64,000 nucleotides of DNA from Phycisphaerales bacterium (GCA_022447205.1 JAKVBQ010000004.1:94518-158517), one strand, 5' to 3'; positions 17,305 to 26,214 are shown, numbered from the stretch's first letter. Made by a program: numbers and translations. The notes: generated from the letters alone by a model not told the origin.

Positions 17305-19233
17305 CTGGACTTCCTCACGCACCAGGCCAAGGCACATGCACGATCCAGGCTGCTGCTCTGGCTCTTTCCCGTGGCAGCGCTTCTGGTCTCGTTCGGCGTC
17401 TGGTTCTCAGTCGTCGGGCTCGCCTGGCTGGTCCTCGAGGGTGTGGATGCCGTGATCGGGGACATGTCGTATGCCCAAGGTCTCGATTCCGACGGATGGC
17501 AGGGGTTTCTCTTCGACTGGCGTCTCGCCCTGGTCATGATCGTCGGGACGATGCTCGTGATCATCATCAGCTCGATCCGGATGATGATCTCGCTTCGGGG
17601 CGGGGGACTGGCCATCGCGCTTCTGATGAAGGGCATCCCCATCAATCCTGCGACGACCGGACACGAGAGACGGCAGTTGCTCAACATCGTCGAGGAGATG
17701 GCGATCGCATCCGGCATGCCGGTCCCACCGGTGTTCGTCATCGACAGCCGGTCGATCAACGCCTTCGCCGCCGGCTGGTCGCCCGAGAACGCCGTCATCT
17801 CCGTGACCCAGGGGTTGATCGATCGACTGAATCGGGACGAGATGCAGGGGGTGATCGCTCATGAATTCAGCCACATCGTCCATGGGGACACCCGCATCAA
17901 CGGCAGGCTCGTGGGCGTCATTCACGGCATCATGGCCGTTGGCACGTTGGGCAAGTTCCTCTCCTCGCCCGAGGATGATCGGCTCGATTCCAAGTACCTC
18001 GCTCATCCCGGTGCGATCATCATCGCCATGATCATCGGGGTCATCATGCAGCTCGTGGGTGCCGTGGGGACGCTGGTCGGTCGCATGATCCAGTCCGCGG
18101 TCTCACGGCAACGTGAATTCCTCGCTGACGCAGCCGCTGTCGACTACACCCGGAACCCCGAAGGCATCGCAGGCGCTTTGCGTGAGATCGCCTCGCGGGG
18201 GGGGCGGAACCGATTCCGAAACCCCAACTCCTCCGAGTTCGCCCACTTCTTCTTCTCCCGGCCGACGTCCTCGATTTTCGCGACGCATCCGCCGCTTGAA
18301 TCCCGGATCTCCCGGATCGAACAGGTTCCCGTGGCCGAGCTGGGACGCGTTGCGGCCCCGGGATCAGACGCCACTTCAGACGCCGTTCAGCTCGGTGCCG
18401 CGTTCGCCGCCCTTCAGGACCTCGGTGACATGAAGCCGGCGGCGCTCGAACACGCTCGCAGCCTGATGGATCGTCTTCCGGTCCGGCTCCTCGATTCGAT
18501 TCATGACCCGGTGGGTGCGCAGGCGGCGATCCTCGGGTTCCTGGTCGATGACGATCCCGTGGTGCAGTTCCGCCAGCGCTCGAACATCACGAGTCAGCTG
18601 GGTGGTCCCATCGTCGCCGAGCTCAAGGCCCTGCATCCCTTCCTCATCGCAATGGATCGCGTGCAGCAGCTGGTGATTCTCGATCTGGCGGTCCCGGCGC
18701 TCTCCCGACTGGATCGTTTTCACACCGATCGCCTGATCATGGTCATCGAATCCTGCATCAAGGCCGACGACAGGATGGACCTCTTCGAGTGGCTGGTCGG
18801 GCGGATCATCCTGCGTCGACTCAAGGCACGAGTGAGCCTGGTCGTGCCGAGGCCCGGCAAGCGACCTCTCGCCGCGGTGCTCGAGGAAGCGCGTGCGGCG
18901 GTCTGCATGGTCGCCCGTCGTGGCTCTCGAACCGAGGAGGAAGCAAGCGCTGCCTATGCCGCAGGTGCGACCGTGCTCGGCGCCAACACCACGCCGCCCG
19001 ATCAGTCGGCGATGACCCTGGCAGCACTCGACCGTGCGCTTGATGCACTCGTCGAGGCGAGGTCCGATGTCCAGGTTCGGGTCCTGAGAGCCTGCCTTCA
19101 GACAGCGTCGCATGACGGCATGATTCGGACCGGTGAGTACCAGATGGTTCGTGCCGTCGCGGATTCCCTCGGACTTCCGATGCCGCCCATCCTGCCCGGG
19201 CGGTTGGACGGGACCTCGAACGGATCTTCCTGA
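17305..19233 (+). CDS. M48-family (HtpX-like) membrane metalloprotease; probable CTG start
   Basis: Zinc protease of about 642 aa that probably degrades misfolded membrane proteins. Zinc motif HEFSH (near residue 186, IAHEFSHIVHGD) with the downstream Glu in REFLADAAAVDYTR; four membrane segments (two near the N-terminus, two around 230-265). A ~300-residue C-terminal helical part follows the protease, as in several planctomycete M48 proteins. The first ATG/GTG-type start in frame is GTG 17371, which falls inside the first membrane helix. Translating back to the in-frame stop at 17296 gives LDFLTHQAKAHARSR directly before the helix, closely resembling the conserved DFFxHQxxAR start of this family. 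The only suitable codon there is CTG 17305, so a CTG start (or an assembly error) is inferred. Confidence 0.82.
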   Translation: MDFLTHQAKAHARSRLLLWLFPVAALLVSFGVWFSVVGLAWLVLEGVDAVIGDMSYAQGLDSDGWQGFLFDWRLALVMIVGTMLVIIISSIRMMISLRGGGLAIALLMKGIPINPATTGHERRQLLNIVEEMAIASGMPVPPVFVIDSRSINAFAAGWSPENAVISVTQGLIDRLNRDEMQGVIAHEFSHIVHGDTRINGRLVGVIHGIMAVGTLGKFLSSPEDDRLDSKYLAHPGAIIIAMIIGVIMQLVGAVGTLVGRMIQSAVSRQREFLADAAAVDYTRNPEGIAGALREIASRGGRNRFRNPNSSEFAHFFFSRPTSSIFATHPPLESRISRIEQVPVAELGRVAAPGSDATSDAVQLGAAFAALQDLGDMKPAALEHARSLMDRLPVRLLDSIHDPVGAQAAILGFLVDDDPVVQFRQRSNITSQLGGPIVAELKALHPFLIAMDRVQQLVILDLAVPALSRLDRFHTDRLIMVIESCIKADDRMDLFEWLVGRIILRRLKARVSLVVPRPGKRPLAAVLEEARAAVCMVARRGSRTEEEASAAYAAGATVLGANTTPPDQSAMTLAALDRALDALVEARSDVQVRVLRACLQTASHDGMIRTGEYQMVRAVADSLGLPMPPILPGRLDGTSNGSS

Positions 19234-19240
19234 TCCCTGC

Positions 19241-19963
19241 TCAGTCCTTCGAAGGCACCGGCGGGTAGCAGATCGGTCCGAGCGTTCCCTCGACGTCTTC
19301 CGCTCGTTCGATCAGGATCCGGATCGCGATGTCGAGCACCTGATGCAGCAGTCGCCCGCAGTCCGCCACCGAGGCCCGGTTCAGCTGGCCCCCGTGTGTC
19401 GAGCCGCCATGGACCAGCTGGCAACGCAGGGTGTAGACCCGGTAGAGCATCAGCCGGTCCAGGGCGAGTTCCGCCCGGCCGTCATTCAGGTACTTGCGTC
19501 CCTTGGTCGGCATGTTGTGCCAGCTGTCGTCCTCGGTGTCCCCGGCATCGAGCCCGCGCCAGAAGTAGTGGTCGAGGTAGACGTTGTCGAAGAGGCGCTC
19601 GCAGAGTCCCCGTTCCCGCTGGAGGAGCTTCCCGAACTCATCGTCGCGGTCGAGTTCGAGGACGCGTCTCAGGAAGTCCCGGACGCTGCCGATGTCCCGG
19701 GCGGGGTGGTTGGTCTCCTCGTCCCACAGTCCGTAGAGCGCGTTGAAGCTGATCCAGAGGAGGACCAGCTGGTCATCGATCGAGTCGGTGCCGTCGGTGC
19801 GGGCGACGTGTTGCGCACGCCGCAGCCACGAGCACGCCCGGTGCAGGCGGATCGAGAGGGCCATGCCCCGGGCTTTTTCGCGACCGATCAGGCCGTACCA
19901 CCGCTCCTTGTACTCGTCGGCGGCGGGGAGGTCGGGGTTGATGCAGGTTTGGAGGTCGGTCAT
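19241..19963 (-). CDS. HEPN-domain protein, putative RNase-type
   Basis: 240-aa soluble, mostly helical protein. The phrase LLWISFNALYGLW (about 68-80) is typical of the large HEPN group. Near the C-terminus LRCQLVHGG (Arg180, His185) gives the R-x4-H motif that forms the RNase site in active HEPN dimers. The motif supports, but does not prove, nuclease activity. Codon use is GC-rich like the genome. It converges on the M48 gene (7-bp gap) and is divergent from the unknown block starting at 20033. No nucleotidyltransferase (MNT) partner is present next to it. Confidence 0.6.
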   Translation of the reverse strand: MTDLQTCINPDLPAADEYKERWYGLIGREKARGMALSIRLHRACSWLRRAQHVARTDGTDSIDDQLVLLWISFNALYGLWDEETNHPARDIGSVRDFLRRVLELDRDDEFGKLLQRERGLCERLFDNVYLDHYFWRGLDAGDTEDDSWHNMPTKGRKYLNDGRAELALDRLMLYRVYTLRCQLVHGGSTHGGQLNRASVADCGRLLHQVLDIAIRILIERAEDVEGTLGPICYPPVPSKD

Positions 19964-20032
19964 CGACTCATGATGCTACCAGCCAGCGAGTATGCTGCGT
20001 GTTCCGGAACGAAAGGGCGGCTATTGGGCGGA

Positions 20033-20989
20033 ATGTCTTTCACGGCAGAAGAACTTGAATGCCTGGAGACCCATGCTGTCGGGTGGGAGGCGGTTCTTGA
20101 TCGCCTTTGGGTCGCACTCGATGAGCGACTTCATGGCATGATCCTGAATGGTTCGCCCGGTGATTGGGAGCAATGGTCCCTCCGTTCTCGATTCCTGTTT
20201 CTCGGTGATGTTGACCGAGCCCAGGATTTCATCGGGGTCTTCATCGATGGCCTGATGCGGAAGGGGCGAGCTCAGACCCTGTTGCATGGTTTCGAACGGG
20301 AAGCGGACAAGGTTCTCGCCTATCTTGCAGCGCCCGATCTCGTGCAGAAGCGTGCACTCAGCTACCACGCGAAGGCTGGACGATGCGGGGTCACGGGGAT
20401 GTCCAGTGATCCAGAGCGAGTTGGCAGGGCGAGGAACATCGATGCCGATGGCGGGGTCGGGGAGACCCTTGAAGCCAGGTCTCCAAACCGCCCGGGTGGC
20501 GGCATTGATCTGACTTCGCTGCCGATCCAGATCTGCTGGGAACCTGAAGCCGGTATCGATGCCAAGGTCCGCATGGCATCCCTGCAGTGCTGGCCCCGGC
20601 TCGACCGCGGACAGCCGGGGATGACCGTCCTTGAAGAGGATCTCAAGCAGGTCATCCAATCAAGCAGCGATCTTTCCGCCTTCGAAGCCCTGGTCGAGCA
20701 GCATGACCTGGCGCGCAGGCGTCTGGCCGATGAGATCGCGGAGATCGACCGACAGATCGAAGCGTCGCCCGGCATGCATCGAGAGACTCGTGAACAACAC
20801 GAGTCCCGTCGGACTGGATTCGAGGCGGATCGCCTGCTCTGTCCCCTGAATCGAGAACAGGCACAGAGCCTCCTGGGTCTGGCCACGCCTGACGCCGCCT
20901 ATCAGCAGATTTCACGCTATCGAAGGGCATACGCGGACCTCTTTCCTGACCTCCTGCAGCACTTCGAGGATCGGATGGCGAACTCATGA
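20033..20989 (+). CDS. Unknown protein, first gene of an unclassified four-gene block
   Basis: 318-aa soluble protein not recognised. It starts MSFTAEELECLETHAVGW and is acidic and helical. Residues about 220-280 (LVEQHDLARRRLADEIAEID) are likely coiled-coil. Third codon positions are visibly richer in A/T than in neighbouring genes, at least at the 5' end, which could mean foreign origin. ATG 20033 is preferred although the frame is open to 19133, because the upstream part is antisense to the HEPN gene and a -10-like TATGCT (19991-19996) lies between. The stop overlaps the next start by 4 nt (ATGA), so the products are probably made together. Confidence 0.6.
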   Translation: MSFTAEELECLETHAVGWEAVLDRLWVALDERLHGMILNGSPGDWEQWSLRSRFLFLGDVDRAQDFIGVFIDGLMRKGRAQTLLHGFEREADKVLAYLAAPDLVQKRALSYHAKAGRCGVTGMSSDPERVGRARNIDADGGVGETLEARSPNRPGGGIDLTSLPIQICWEPEAGIDAKVRMASLQCWPRLDRGQPGMTVLEEDLKQVIQSSSDLSAFEALVEQHDLARRRLADEIAEIDRQIEASPGMHRETREQHESRRTGFEADRLLCPLNREQAQSLLGLATPDAAYQQISRYRRAYADLFPDLLQHFEDRMANS

Positions 20990-21147
20990 TGTCCGAGGCC
21001 CTTGTTTTCCGGCTCGAATTCCCGACTTCGCCGGTCAGGATCGACGGGGGCGATGTGTCCAATCTCAGGCAGGAGCTGGTTCCTGTCATGACCCGTGTTC
21101 GTGATGCGAATTCGACGGGTGAATCCGAGGCCTTGCTCCATGTCTGA
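20986..21147 (+). CDS. 53-aa small protein, translation-coupled on both sides
   Basis: Short frame starting MMSEALVFRLEFPTSP and ending SEALLHV. It begins inside the previous gene's stop (ATGA at 20986-20989) and ends 8 bases into the next gene (stop 21145-21147, next ATG 21140). This double overlap fills the only gap in the block exactly and is the main argument that it is real. No signal peptide or membrane segment; family not recognised. It could be an adaptor or inhibitor of a neighbour. Confidence 0.5.
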   Translation: MMSEALVFRLEFPTSPVRIDGGDVSNLRQELVPVMTRVRDANSTGESEALLHV

Positions 21148-22066
21148 ACACCACTCCGACTCCGAACGGTCCCTTGATGAACTCCGACTCTCGATCGAGG
21201 ACGAGCTCCAGGGTGCCGACACCGCACTGGACCACGTTCTTTGTGCCGCCCGGCTCGCCGCCATCGGCGAGCCGGATGCCTACCTGGCCTGGCCCGGCGC
21301 TCTTGGTGATCGTGCCGCAGATCTTTCCGATGAGCTCAGCACCGCCTGCCTCGACCTCGTCGTGCGCCTGCGTCGTGCCGAAGGTGAGGAACTGGTGCGT
21401 GCTCTCCTCGAGGCCCAGGCGTTCCATACCCTGCGCATCGTCGACCGAGACATGGGCGGGCTCCTCGAACCGGCCCATTCGGTCATCGAGTCGATGCTTC
21501 TCGAGTGTGATGGCCTCCCTCTCGATGATGAAGCGGCCGGTGCACTGCACGGACTTCTGGAACTCGAGCTGACGCCCGATGCGTTCCTGCTGCCGATCCT
21601 GGTGGCGCCGGTCGGTTTGACCGCCTGCCTGGCGATCTCGGAAGCACGTATTGCTGCCGGACTCCGTCCGGTCGAACACATCGGCCGGGCTGCGCACTTT
21701 GATCCTGCCGAGCAGCTTGAACCGGAGCTGGCTTTTGATGGCGGGCGACCCAGTGCACGCATGATCGATCGATTTGCCCGGCGACGCGGCGAGATGCGAT
21801 TCGACGACGGCACCACCGCGGAGGTTCGTGCGGTTCTCGAGGAGGACTGGCAGGTGACCGTCAAGTTCAGGATCGCCGATGCCGACGAGGCCTGGTGCCG
21901 AAGGATCGACCTGGTCCGGATCGGTGCCCGGTTGGCACGACCGATCGACGACCTCCAGGATTTCTGGACCACCTCGCTTGCCAATCTCGGGGTTGATGCC
22001 CAGACTCGTCTCATGAACCAGCCGATTCTCATCAAGATGTCCAACGGACAGCGCTTTTCGATCTGA
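21140..22066 (+). CDS. Unknown helical protein of the same block
   Basis: 308-aa cytosolic protein, strongly acidic and leucine/alanine-rich, probably an alpha-helical repeat (ELVRALLEAQAFHTLRIVDR). The C-terminal third is more mixed and contains DEAWCRRIDLVRIGARLARP and ends LIKMSNGQRFSI. ATG 21140 is chosen over 21095 because it overlaps the 53-aa gene and has GAGG upstream. No catalytic motif was recognised. Position between a coiled-coil protein and a Lon-like protein suggests a structural or sensing part of one complex. Confidence 0.65.
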   Translation: MSEHHSDSERSLDELRLSIEDELQGADTALDHVLCAARLAAIGEPDAYLAWPGALGDRAADLSDELSTACLDLVVRLRRAEGEELVRALLEAQAFHTLRIVDRDMGGLLEPAHSVIESMLLECDGLPLDDEAAGALHGLLELELTPDAFLLPILVAPVGLTACLAISEARIAAGLRPVEHIGRAAHFDPAEQLEPELAFDGGRPSARMIDRFARRRGEMRFDDGTTAEVRAVLEEDWQVTVKFRIADADEAWCRRIDLVRIGARLARPIDDLQDFWTTSLANLGVDAQTRLMNQPILIKMSNGQRFSI

Positions 22067-22117
22067 TTCGCTCGTCGACCGACATCCGGCTGCAGACAGC
22101 GAAGGAAGGGTCGCGCC

Positions 22118-24076
22118 ACGTCTTCCCGAACCGATCATTTCGATGAACCGCATGCCCTGGACTGGGGATGGTTGTTGTCACGTGATCCACAGACCCTCGT
22201 CGAGCGGGTTCGAAGAGGTCGAGCCGCGCTCTGGGTGGAGCGGATCGTGCGAGGCCTCGATGAACGGATCGAAGGCGGACTGGACCTGCCCCGACCGACT
22301 CGCGACCAGGCCACGTCCGACTGGTTGCCTGCCGACATGGTGCCGATCGTCGGTGCCTTGCCCGGTGATGATGGTGCGCTTGGTGCATTGCGTTTCGTCG
22401 CGTCGGACGAGCGCATCGGTGCGGCAGGCGCCATCGACGCCCTGTCGGAATCGGTCGGCTCCGATCCGGATGCTGCCGCGCATGCCGGCGTCTCACTGGT
22501 CTGCACCATGATGGCGGAACTGCTGCCGAATGCGCCTCGGCCGAGACCCGAATTCCTCGTCGGTCGACGTGGAGCGGGGGACAGCGTCGCCCTTGCCGCG
22601 GGCGTCGGCACCCTGCTTCGTTTCTTCGGCGTGCCCTGGCCTGCGGATCTCGTCGTCACCGGAGGGATCGACACGAAGACCGGTCGGTTCACGCCGGTTC
22701 CGCGTGACACCCTGCCAGGCAAGGTCTCGGCGCTCCGAGCCTGGGGCTTCAAACGACTCGGAGTCGTTGCGCACGATGACGATGCGGACCTGCCCGACGC
22801 CATCGATGGCGTCGAACTCGTCCGATTTCCCGCCGATCCGAACGAACTCCCCGCCTTCCTGGCGACGCTTGCTGGTGTTGCACTCGATGATGCGGACGTC
22901 GCACGTGCGCTTGCCCTCTTCGACCTTCGCGTCGGTCGGGCCGGTCCGCACATGCTCGAACATGTCTTCGAGGTGTCCGCGCCCTTCCTCGAGCACGGGT
23001 CGCCGCTGGTCCGGCACCTCGTGCTCGACATGCGTTCTCGTGCGCTGCTCCACGCGGGGCGGAGCGAAGAGTCCCGGGCCACGCTCGAGGCGGCTGATGC
23101 GCTTCGGGGCGAGGGCTACCTCCCCGACGGTCGTTTGCGTGACGTGCTGCGCTACCAGCAGTCGGCGCACCGTTCCGTCGTGCAACTCGACGTGGGGATC
23201 TGGTCCGACGAGGATCCCGTGCACGAGCGTGTGGATCGGCTCATCGAGGAACTCGATGATCGTTGGAACACCCGGCATGAGTCCCTGATGCGGATCTTCC
23301 TCGCCAACACCCGCGCTCGCCGACATGAATACCTTGGTCGCCTGCATGGTGACGAGACACGTCTCCAGATGGCGTGGGACGATCTCTCCAGGGATCACGA
23401 TCGCTGGGAGGACCTCATCGTGCGGTACGCGGGCAACGTCCTGCGACTCCGGGACACAACGCGAGAGCGGATCGAGAACCAGCTGGTCGACGTCGCCGCG
23501 AGTCGCGTGGCCGTGATCGGAACATTGCCCGGAGCGTGGCGTTCGGTGTTGCTTGCGATTCCCGACCGATCAGCCGCCTGCGTCGGCGTTTCGAGCGAGG
23601 CGTCGGTGCTCGAGTTTCGTGACGATGCCGGGAGCTCCACGTTCGTGGGCGGCAGCGGCTTCAACGCGCTGGCCGGACTTCGCAGGCATCTTGCCCTCGA
23701 GGAGGATGGCGTGCCCGCTCATCTCGAGCCATTGCTCGCATGCACCTCATGCGAGCTCACGAATGGAGCAGAACAACTCCGCTATCCCTGGTTCGTCTGG
23801 TTCGAGCAGCTCGCCCTGCTCGCGCAACGCCTTGGACGTGTGCTGCCCATGCCCGCGCCCCGCCCCGGAACCGTCGCACCCGCAGGCTGGGAGCATCTCG
23901 ACCAACCCGAGCAAGGGATCGAATCGATCCTCGCCCTGCGTTCGCGCTGGGTCCTCAGGGAACTTGGCGTGGCCCTTCCCGAGCTTCAGGAGCCGCCGTC
24001 CGGTACGTCACTTCGGGTGCTCCATGATCTCCTGCTCGAACGCCCTGACGCGCTGCATGTCCGCACCCCGTACTGA
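22118..24076 (+). CDS. Lon-like (S16) domain protein with helical-repeat region; probable ACG start
   Basis: About 652 aa. Residues ~145-225 resemble the Lon protease (S16) domain: GDSVALAAGVGTLLRFFGVP with candidate Ser156, DLVVTGGIDTKTGRFTPVP, then PGKVSALRAWGFK with candidate Lys202, a spacing of 46 (43 in E. coli Lon). No AAA+ ATPase is attached. About 250-480 look like TPR-type helices (ALLHAGRSEESRATLEAADA); the rest is unassigned. The first usual start is TTG 22172, but a strong GAAGGAAGGG (22101-22110) lies 7 nt before ACG 22118, in frame, giving (M)SSRTDHFDEPHALDW. ACG initiation or a mutated ATG is inferred. Confidence 0.6.
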   Translation, partial: TSSRTDHFDEPHALDWGWLLSRDPQTLVERVRRGRAALWVERIVRGLDERIEGGLDLPRPTRDQATSDWLPADMVPIVGALPGDDGALGALRFVASDERIGAAGAIDALSESVGSDPDAAAHAGVSLVCTMMAELLPNAPRPRPEFLVGRRGAGDSVALAAGVGTLLRFFGVPWPADLVVTGGIDTKTGRFTPVPRDTLPGKVSALRAWGFKRLGVVAHDDDADLPDAIDGVELVRFPADPNELPAFLATLAGVALDDADVARALALFDLRVGRAGPHMLEHVFEVSAPFLEHGSPLVRHLVLDMRSRALLHAGRSEESRATLEAADALRGEGYLPDGRLRDVLRYQQSAHRSVVQLDVGIWSDEDPVHERVDRLIEELDDRWNTRHESLMRIFLANTRARRHEYLGRLHGDETRLQMAWDDLSRDHDRWEDLIVRYAGNVLRLRDTTRERIENQLVDVAASRVAVIGTLPGAWRSVLLAIPDRSAACVGVSSEASVLEFRDDAGSSTFVGGSGFNALAGLRRHLALEEDGVPAHLEPLLACTSCELTNGAEQLRYPWFVWFEQLALLAQRLGRVLPMPAPRPGTVAPAGWEHLDQPEQGIESILALRSRWVLRELGVALPELQEPPSGTSLRVLHDLLLERPDALHVRTPY

Positions 24077-24115
24077 TTGCCTTGCCCTTCGGCTTGCGTT
24101 CGTCACGTGAGTTCG

Positions 24116-24127
24116 TACGCTCGATTC
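24116..24127 (+). promoter_or_regulatory. -10-like TACGCT next to the sulfatase start
   Basis: TACGCT (24116-24121) lies 6 nt before ATG 24128 with no Shine-Dalgarno between them, matching the arrangement seen at several other first genes here. Four of six bases match the consensus; no clear -35. Confidence 0.3.
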
Positions 24128-25558
24128 ATGCGACACGTTCGACCTGCACTTCTCGCCTGCCTGTCCATCCTCGCGGCTTCGGCCGGCGCGGACCATGCCG
24201 ATGATCCACCCTCGGCGGTCTCGCCCCCGATCCCCCCCGACGTCCTCGTCATTCTTGCCGACGACCTCGGGTGCCATGATGTCGACTTCACTGGAGGAAC
24301 TCGGGGACTGGCCCCGGAGATAGACAGGCTGGCCGCGGACTCCACGATCTTCACCAACGCCTATTCCGACGGCCCGAACTGCGCACCGACGCGTGCAAGC
24401 CTGCTCACCGGCCTGGCGACTCCGCAACACCGCGTCATCACCGTCATGTCGTCACGTCGTGGCAAGGCGGAGAACCGCAGGCTCGAACCGGTTCCGAATC
24501 AGAAGCTCCTGGACAAGTCGGTGCCGACCCTGCCGGGCATGCTTCGTGATGCCGGCTGGCGAACGGTGCACCTGGGCAAGTTCCACGTCGGCGATGATCC
24601 TGCCGACCACGGTTTCACCGATGCGATCGGCGGGACCTCTCGTGGTCATCCCAAGTCCTACTTCAGTCCCTACCTCAATGCCGCACTCGAGGATGGTCCG
24701 GAGGGCGAGTACCTCACCGATCGACTTGCCGACGAAGCCGTCGAGATCCTCCGAGACGTCGATGATTCCCGCCGCCTGTTCATGTATCTCTCCTTCTACG
24801 CGGTGCACACGCCACTCCAGGCTCGGCCCGACCTGCTCGAGAAGGTGAAGGTCGCACATCCGGGACAGTCCGCTCCGGTCCAGAAGTACATGGCGATGGT
24901 GATGGCGATGGACGAGGCGGTCGGTCGCGTGCTCGCAGCGGTCGAGGACCGTGGACGACCTTGTCTGGTCGTCTTCGCTTCCGACAATGGTGGTCTGGCA
25001 CGTATCTCGGACAACGGGCCGTATCGTGGTTCGAAGGGCATGTTGTACGAGGGTGGCATTCGGGTGCCGCTTGCCGTTCGCTGGCCCGGAGGAAGCGCTC
25101 CTTCGACGACGGATCATCCGGTTCTCCTGAGGGATGTCGCACCGACCATTCTCGAGCTTGCGGAAGTCGATGCGGGCGACATCGAGATGGACGGGCGTTC
25201 ATTCGCCGGCATCGCACGTGATGACGCACCACCGGCAAGGCCCCTGCACTGGCACTTCCCCGCCTACCTCGAGGGTGGTGGGGCGGCGGGGCCCTGGCGG
25301 ACCACGCCGGTCGCGGCGATTCGCGATGGTTCCTGGAAGCTGCTGCAGTTCTTCGAGGGTGATCGTTTCGAGCTGTACGACCTCGCCAACGACCCGGGTG
25401 AGACCAATGATCTCGCCACGGCCAATGAGGAGGTCGTGTCTCGGCTACGATCGAAGATGGAAGCATGGCGTTCGGACGTCGGCGCACGACTCCCTACCCC
25501 CGTTCCGGTGGTCGAGGACGTGTCTTCCGGAGCCGATGACGAGAAGGGAACCCAGTGA
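24128..25558 (+). CDS. Secreted type I sulfatase
   Basis: 476-aa exported enzyme that removes sulfate esters, probably from algal polysaccharides. Signal peptide about 1-20 (VRPALLACLSILAASAGA). Metal-binding LVILADDLGCHDVDF follows, then the activation motif CAPTRASLLTG with Cys85 to be converted to formylglycine, and later conserved VVFASDNGG and YRGSKGMLYEGGIRVP. The Cys-type motif needs a formylglycine-generating enzyme or anaerobic maturase, neither of which is in this window. ATG 24128 starts the signal peptide. It overlaps the next gene by 4 nt. Confidence 0.93.
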   Translation: MRHVRPALLACLSILAASAGADHADDPPSAVSPPIPPDVLVILADDLGCHDVDFTGGTRGLAPEIDRLAADSTIFTNAYSDGPNCAPTRASLLTGLATPQHRVITVMSSRRGKAENRRLEPVPNQKLLDKSVPTLPGMLRDAGWRTVHLGKFHVGDDPADHGFTDAIGGTSRGHPKSYFSPYLNAALEDGPEGEYLTDRLADEAVEILRDVDDSRRLFMYLSFYAVHTPLQARPDLLEKVKVAHPGQSAPVQKYMAMVMAMDEAVGRVLAAVEDRGRPCLVVFASDNGGLARISDNGPYRGSKGMLYEGGIRVPLAVRWPGGSAPSTTDHPVLLRDVAPTILELAEVDAGDIEMDGRSFAGIARDDAPPARPLHWHFPAYLEGGGAAGPWRTTPVAAIRDGSWKLLQFFEGDRFELYDLANDPGETNDLATANEEVVSRLRSKMEAWRSDVGARLPTPVPVVEDVSSGADDEKGTQ

Positions 25559-26103
25559 ACGCAGAAGACACTCCAAGCCCTGAAGACAAGTTTCTTCACG
25601 AGTTCACCACGGATCCGGAAGCCCTTCAGCGGGTCCGACGGGTCGGCTTCCTCGGACCGGAGACGGTCGGCGCCCAGGCGACGATCGATCAACTTGCAGA
25701 AGCCTTCAGTTCCGAGGGCGTGGAGGCGGAAAGCGTCTCGGCGGTTTCCGTGGGTGAACGGACCTTCCTGATCATCGATGTCGGTGAGGGTTCCGTCCGG
25801 AAGATCGTGAAGTTCGTTGCCGGGCTGCTCGCCGGGGAACTGAAGGAGCCGGTGCTTGGGCTGATCGGGAATCGGGCGTTCACCCACCGGCTCAACGTCG
25901 CCCTGGACGCCGCAGGGCATGGCACCGGACTGCTCCTTCCAGACGAGATCGTCTGGGTCGTGCCCGAGTCCCTCGAGGACACGATGCGTGAGCTTGACGA
26001 GGCCTTCCCTTCGGCCTTGAAGGCCCATCAGGAGCAGACAGAGTCCGAAGAGGGCGTGGACGACTCGGACCTCGCTGATGGCGACGAATCCGTCGAATCA
26101 TGA
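25555..26103 (+). CDS. Unknown acidic protein, 182 aa
   Basis: Starts with GTG in a GTGA overlap with the sulfatase. Soluble, acidic, with an alpha/beta look (RTFLIIDVGEGSVRKIVKF, PVLGLIGNRAFTHRL) and a disordered, Asp/Glu/Ser-rich tail (TESEEGVDDSDLADGDE). No family recognised. The coupling to a sulfatase is probably only transcriptional, since this protein has no signal peptide. Confidence 0.65.
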   Translation: MNAEDTPSPEDKFLHEFTTDPEALQRVRRVGFLGPETVGAQATIDQLAEAFSSEGVEAESVSAVSVGERTFLIIDVGEGSVRKIVKFVAGLLAGELKEPVLGLIGNRAFTHRLNVALDAAGHGTGLLLPDEIVWVVPESLEDTMRELDEAFPSALKAHQEQTESEEGVDDSDLADGDESVES

Positions 26104-26176
26104 GGGAATCCCTCGATTTCCGGGCTTTCATGGAAATACGCAAGCTGATTCCATAGAAAGGCTTAGAAGCTGTCAT

Positions 26177-26205
26177 TTGGATTGTGGACGTCGTTTGGAT
26201 ACAAT
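26177..26205 (+). promoter_or_regulatory. Promoter of folC
   Basis: TTGGAT (26177-26182), a 17-bp spacer, then TACAAT (26200-26205). Transcription would start near 26212, only about 3 nt before the ATG at 26215, so the mRNA would be practically leaderless. No Shine-Dalgarno precedes the ATG, which fits. Confidence 0.55.
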
Positions 26206-26214
26206 ACCTCGACT

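Noticed and set aside
19133..20032. Upstream 300 codons of the frame ending at 20989
   Set aside because: This part runs antisense through the HEPN gene and the end of the M48 gene; only the part from ATG 20033 looks like a protein.
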